A stretch of DNA of 7,448 bases from an uncultured Candidatus Saccharibacteria bacterium (GTDB lineage: Bacteria; Patescibacteria; Saccharimonadia; Saccharimonadales; UBA6022), in contig CAMPJF010000052.1 of NCBI GenBank assembly GCA_946886725.1, forward strand, positions 1 to 7,448, read 5' to 3'. A program made the position numbers and the translations under genes. Every line of letters starts with the position of its first letter. Positions within the stretch are counted from its first letter, which is position 1. Of this stretch, positions 5,876 through 7,448 are shown in pieces. Under the pieces are notes generated by a model, which saw only the letters and a list, made by a program, of their open reading frames with translations, was not told the DNA's origin and did not search any database.

Positions 5876-6421
5876 ATGTCAACAAACCGATACGATAGCA
5901 CACGACAATGGTATGCGATTCACACATACAGCGGATATGAAGAAAAAGTTGCTGATAGCATCCGACAGCGAATTAACGCGGTTGACATGGCTGACAAGAT
6001 TTTCGACGTCATGGTACCAAAAGAAAAGCAAATTGAAATCAAGAACGGCAAGCGTAAAGTTGTTGAAAAGAAAATCTTCCAAGGTTACGCGCTAGTAGAA
6101 ATGAAGCTAACCGACGAAACTTGGTACATCGTCCGCAACACACCTGGCGTCACCGGATTTGTCGGCACTGACACAACACCAACGCCAGTCTTTGACAGCG
6201 AAATTGCTAAAATCAAGAAGCGCATGGGCGTGGAAGATCCAAAGCATCAGATCGATTTCAAAGAAGGTGAAGTGGTTAGTATCACCGATGGGCCATTCAA
6301 AGGCTTCGACGGCGCCATCAGCGAAATCGACACCCAAAAGGGCAAGATCAAAGTTATGGTCAGCATGTTTGGCCGCGACACCCCAGTCGAACTGGACGCA
6401 CTGCAAGTTACCAAAGTTTAG
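5876..6421 (+). CDS. nusG: Transcription termination/antitermination factor NusG
   Basis: This is a 181-residue elongation factor, close to the usual bacterial length. The NGN domain, which binds the RNA polymerase clamp, spans about 10-110 with WYAIHTYSGYEEKV (12-25), a VP-KE stretch (47-51), FQGYALVEM (68-76) and RNTPGVTGFVG (87-97). A linker leads to the KOW domain (about 128-180) with DGPFKGFDG (138-146) and a VSMFGRDTPVEL strand pair (162-173), the face that contacts Rho or ribosomal protein S10. ATG 5876 has AAGGA at 5866-5870, five bases away, and overlaps the end of secE's stop region, so the two are one operon. A strong terminator follows eight bases after the stop, so the rplK-rplA genes that often follow nusG are not part of this transcript. 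Confidence 0.97.
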   Translation: MSTNRYDSTRQWYAIHTYSGYEEKVADSIRQRINAVDMADKIFDVMVPKEKQIEIKNGKRKVVEKKIFQGYALVEMKLTDETWYIVRNTPGVTGFVGTDTTPTPVFDSEIAKIKKRMGVEDPKHQIDFKEGEVVSITDGPFKGFDGAISEIDTQKGKIKVMVSMFGRDTPVELDALQVTKV

Positions 6422-6428
6422 TTACTTC

Positions 6429-6455
6429 AACACCTCCTCCGGGAGGTGTTTTTTT
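6429..6455 (+). terminator. Intrinsic terminator of secE-nusG
   Basis: A perfect 9-bp stem (6429-6437 with 6442-6450, core CACCTCC/GGAGGTG) closes a TCCG tetraloop and runs into seven T residues at 6449-6455. It is a textbook factor-independent terminator starting eight bases after the nusG stop. Confidence 0.95.
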
Positions 6456-6470
6456 GCAATCATCATCCTA

Positions 6471-6476
6471 GGGAGG
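6471..6476 (+). promoter_or_regulatory. Ribosome binding site for the 6484 gene
   Basis: GGGAGG at 6471-6476 is a near-perfect Shine-Dalgarno seven bases before TTG 6484. It decides this start over the internal ATG at 6544, which has no such site. No convincing promoter fits between the nusG terminator (ends 6455) and this site, so the gene may depend on read-through of that terminator. Confidence 0.75.
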
Positions 6477-6483
6477 TATCACA

Positions 6484-7038
6484 TTGGAACGAACAACTGA
6501 TCATCTACGTCCGCGACAGCCGGAGCCACAGAGTACGCCGAGTATGCATCAGACCCCGCTTTACATTCTTATGACACCGGAGCAAAGTAGCGGCAATATC
6601 CTCACACTACCTGGCGGTAGGCTGCCTCGTGGGATACGAAATAGTACCCTGATCGTCGATAATGCCTCACATATCCTAAAGCAACATAACATCAATTTCA
6701 GCCCCACAGCAGCGGGATGGGTCCACGACGATGAAAGCAGGGAATTCGGACAGGCATATTTAGTCGAGCCCGCCTATCATACGAACGTTCCCGAACATAT
6801 CGATTTGACAGGCTCAATGCGAGGCGAACTGATTCCGGCAGCGCCACAACCCGAACATAATTCGCAATTAGAGCTACATCACTACACATCATTACTCGCA
6901 CGAATGCAAAGCATGAACTTTCGACGCCGGCAGATTAATCGAATTCGGTCTGACGCCGAAAGACTCCCCCTTCGCGAAGAAGAAGAGGCATTTCTTCGCT
7001 CGTTTGGGCGATACATCTTGCGGCGCGCCACTCGGTAG
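6484..7038 (+). CDS. Unrecognised soluble protein with possible degenerate Nudix-like segment
   Basis: This 184-residue protein is not one I recognise. Residues 1-22 are polar and proline-rich, probably disordered. A hydrophobic strand (PLYILM, 25-30) is followed by ILTLPGGRLPRG (39-50), which looks like the entry to a Nudix box. A helix-like stretch (58-70) then sits where the catalytic REXXEE would be, but those acidic residues are absent, so pyrophosphohydrolase activity is unlikely even if the fold is right. The middle is rich in Pro and His. The C-terminal 45 residues are an Arg/Glu-rich helical region (FRRRQINRIR at 146-155), possibly binding nucleic acid or a partner; this is inference. 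No signal peptide or membrane segment is seen. It starts with TTG behind a strong Shine-Dalgarno and ends with TAG; no terminator follows. Confidence 0.75.
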   Translation: MERTTDHLRPRQPEPQSTPSMHQTPLYILMTPEQSSGNILTLPGGRLPRGIRNSTLIVDNASHILKQHNINFSPTAAGWVHDDESREFGQAYLVEPAYHTNVPEHIDLTGSMRGELIPAAPQPEHNSQLELHHYTSLLARMQSMNFRRRQINRIRSDAERLPLREEEEAFLRSFGRYILRRATR

Positions 7039-7050
7039 CTTTTACTAGTA

Positions 7051-7079
7051 TTGATCGAGTGAACAAATGGTTGTATAGT
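7051..7079 (+). promoter_or_regulatory. Promoter of the small membrane protein gene
   Basis: TTGATC (7051-7056) and TATAGT (7074-7079) lie 17 bases apart, a good sigma-70-type match. Transcription should start near 7086, exactly where the left arm of the 14-bp inverted repeat begins. The promoter overlaps the upstream in-frame GTG at 7059, which excludes that codon as a start. Confidence 0.7.
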
Positions 7080-7084
7080 ATATT

Positions 7085-7098
7085 TACTCCGCGCAATG
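7085..7098 (+). repeat. Left arm of a 14-bp inverted repeat
   Basis: TACTCCGCGCAATG at 7085-7098 is the exact reverse complement of 7373-7386. It sits at the predicted transcription start of the 7122 gene, so it would form the very 5' end of the mRNA or an operator at +1. Confidence 0.8.
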
Positions 7099-7110
7099 TC
7101 ACCACGACAC

Positions 7111-7116
7111 AAGGAG
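7111..7116 (+). promoter_or_regulatory. Ribosome binding site for the 7122 gene
   Basis: AAGGAG at 7111-7116 is a strong Shine-Dalgarno five bases before ATG 7122. It fixes this start rather than the upstream in-frame GTG at 7059 or the internal ATG at 7137. Confidence 0.85.
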
Positions 7117-7121
7117 TCTGT

Positions 7122-7364
7122 ATGAAATCACGGTTCATGAAACGCATCGTTATTCCGATTGTTGCTGCGATTGTGCTCGCTTACGCCGCCTGGGGTTTCG
7201 GGCTTATCAACTTCGAAGAGGCAATAATACTGCAAAATCTTGGCGTTAGTTTCGTCATTTTTGCTAACATCGTTTGGGTAATCCTCGTAGATTCCGCCGA
7301 ACGCTGGCCAAATGACAACACACTCACTCGCACCCTCAAGATCTTTACCTTTTCGACAAAGTAG
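7122..7364 (+). CDS. Small two-helix membrane protein, function unknown
   Basis: This 80-residue protein has two predicted membrane helices (about 8-28 and 39-57) joined by a short acidic loop (NFEEA, 30-34), with a basic N-terminus (MKSRFMKR) and a mostly polar tail (58-80) ending in Lys. By the positive-inside rule both ends should face the cytoplasm. I recognise no family and see no catalytic motif; small proteins of this type may be subunits, regulators or toxins, and none of these is supported further. The start is fixed by AAGGAG at 7111-7116 and a promoter at 7051-7079. The gene is monocistronic as far as seen, and its untranslated flanks carry a perfect 14-bp inverted repeat. A hairpin begins two bases after the TAG stop, but no U-tract follows. 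Confidence 0.8.
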   Translation: MKSRFMKRIVIPIVAAIVLAYAAWGFGLINFEEAIILQNLGVSFVIFANIVWVILVDSAERWPNDNTLTRTLKIFTFSTK

Positions 7365-7365
7365 C

Positions 7366-7406
7366 TGATACTCATTGCGCGGAGTATCATTACCTTAGTG
7401 ATACTT
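7366..7406 (+). repeat. Three nested TGATACT repeats forming alternative hairpins
   Basis: TGATACTC (7366-7373, forward), GAGTATCA (7382-7389, inverted) and TGATACTT (7399-7406, forward) occur in 41 bases. The middle copy can pair with the first (8 bp, loop of eight) or with the third (7 bp, 7383-7389 with 7399-7405), but not both. There is no U-run after either hairpin. It may be an operator cluster for the next gene or a switchable RNA. Confidence 0.65.
7373..7386 (+). repeat. Right arm of the 14-bp inverted repeat
   Basis: CATTGCGCGGAGTA at 7373-7386 lies nine bases after the stop of the small membrane gene and is the exact reverse complement of 7085-7098. It overlaps the loop and right arm of the first TGATACT hairpin, so pairing with the left arm would break that hairpin. 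Confidence 0.8.
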
Positions 7407-7433
7407 GCATTTACCGACATATTTTAGTACTAT
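7405..7433 (+). promoter_or_regulatory. Possible promoter of a gene beyond the right edge
   Basis: TTGCAT (7405-7410) and TACTAT (7428-7433) are 17 bases apart. The -35 touches the third TGATACT repeat, so a protein bound there could block it. No gene start is seen before the window ends at 7448. Confidence 0.4.
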
Positions 7434-7448
7434 ATATCAGTTACGCAC

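Noticed and set aside
6159..6500. Open frames on both strands within nusG.
   Set aside because: They overlap a clear NusG gene and terminator, and their translations resemble no protein.

Overview
This is a 7.4-kb piece of a compact bacterial chromosome of roughly mid-40s to 50% GC, with nine complete protein genes and a partial structured element at the left edge. The gene content (a DUF475/TerC-like membrane protein, a small P-loop kinase beside a YgjP-type metallopeptidase, a multi-pass histidine kinase, and secE-nusG with a long Lys/Ala-rich SecE tail), the short intergenic gaps and the TTG/GTG starts suggest a small-genome bacterium of the candidate phyla radiation, most like Saccharibacteria (TM7). 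That assignment is an impression from gene families, not a proof. The standard code fits: no gene needs an in-frame TGA, and all nine stops are TAA or TAG.

Layout: 1-132, a run of stem-loops ending in a strong intrinsic terminator (+ strand), probably the 3' end of a non-coding RNA or a 3' UTR whose start lies outside the window. 131-1186 (-), a DUF475 membrane protein. 1281-1871 (+) and 1879-2574 (+), a two-gene unit of a P-loop kinase and a zinc metallopeptidase, divergent from DUF475. 2607-4226 (+), a sensor histidine kinase with no response regulator in view. 4245-5384 (-), a membrane-anchored family 2 glycosyltransferase, convergent with the kinase gene. 5489-5866 and 5876-6421 (+), secE-nusG with a clear promoter, a leader hairpin and a strong terminator. 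6484-7038 (+), an unrecognised protein with a possible degenerate Nudix-like segment. 7122-7364 (+), an 80-residue two-helix membrane protein flanked by a perfect 14-bp inverted repeat. 7365-7448, a repeat-rich intergenic region, probably the promoter of a gene beyond the right edge.

Two patterns stand out. First, three genes at the start of transcription units (1186-, 1281+, 2607+; perhaps also 5384-) have a -10 box ending only 7-10 bases before the start codon and no Shine-Dalgarno, which implies leaderless mRNAs. The remaining genes have Shine-Dalgarno sites. Second, the last small membrane gene has 5' and 3' untranslated ends that are perfectly complementary over 14 bases. The 3' arm overlaps a nested set of three TGATACT repeats that could form alternative hairpins or an operator array. 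This right-hand region is the best candidate for something undescribed.

Functionally the window is mostly housekeeping and envelope. SecE is a subunit of the Sec translocon, NusG a transcription elongation factor, and the rest are envelope or signalling proteins. No phage, transposase, CRISPR array, tRNA or rRNA was recognised.
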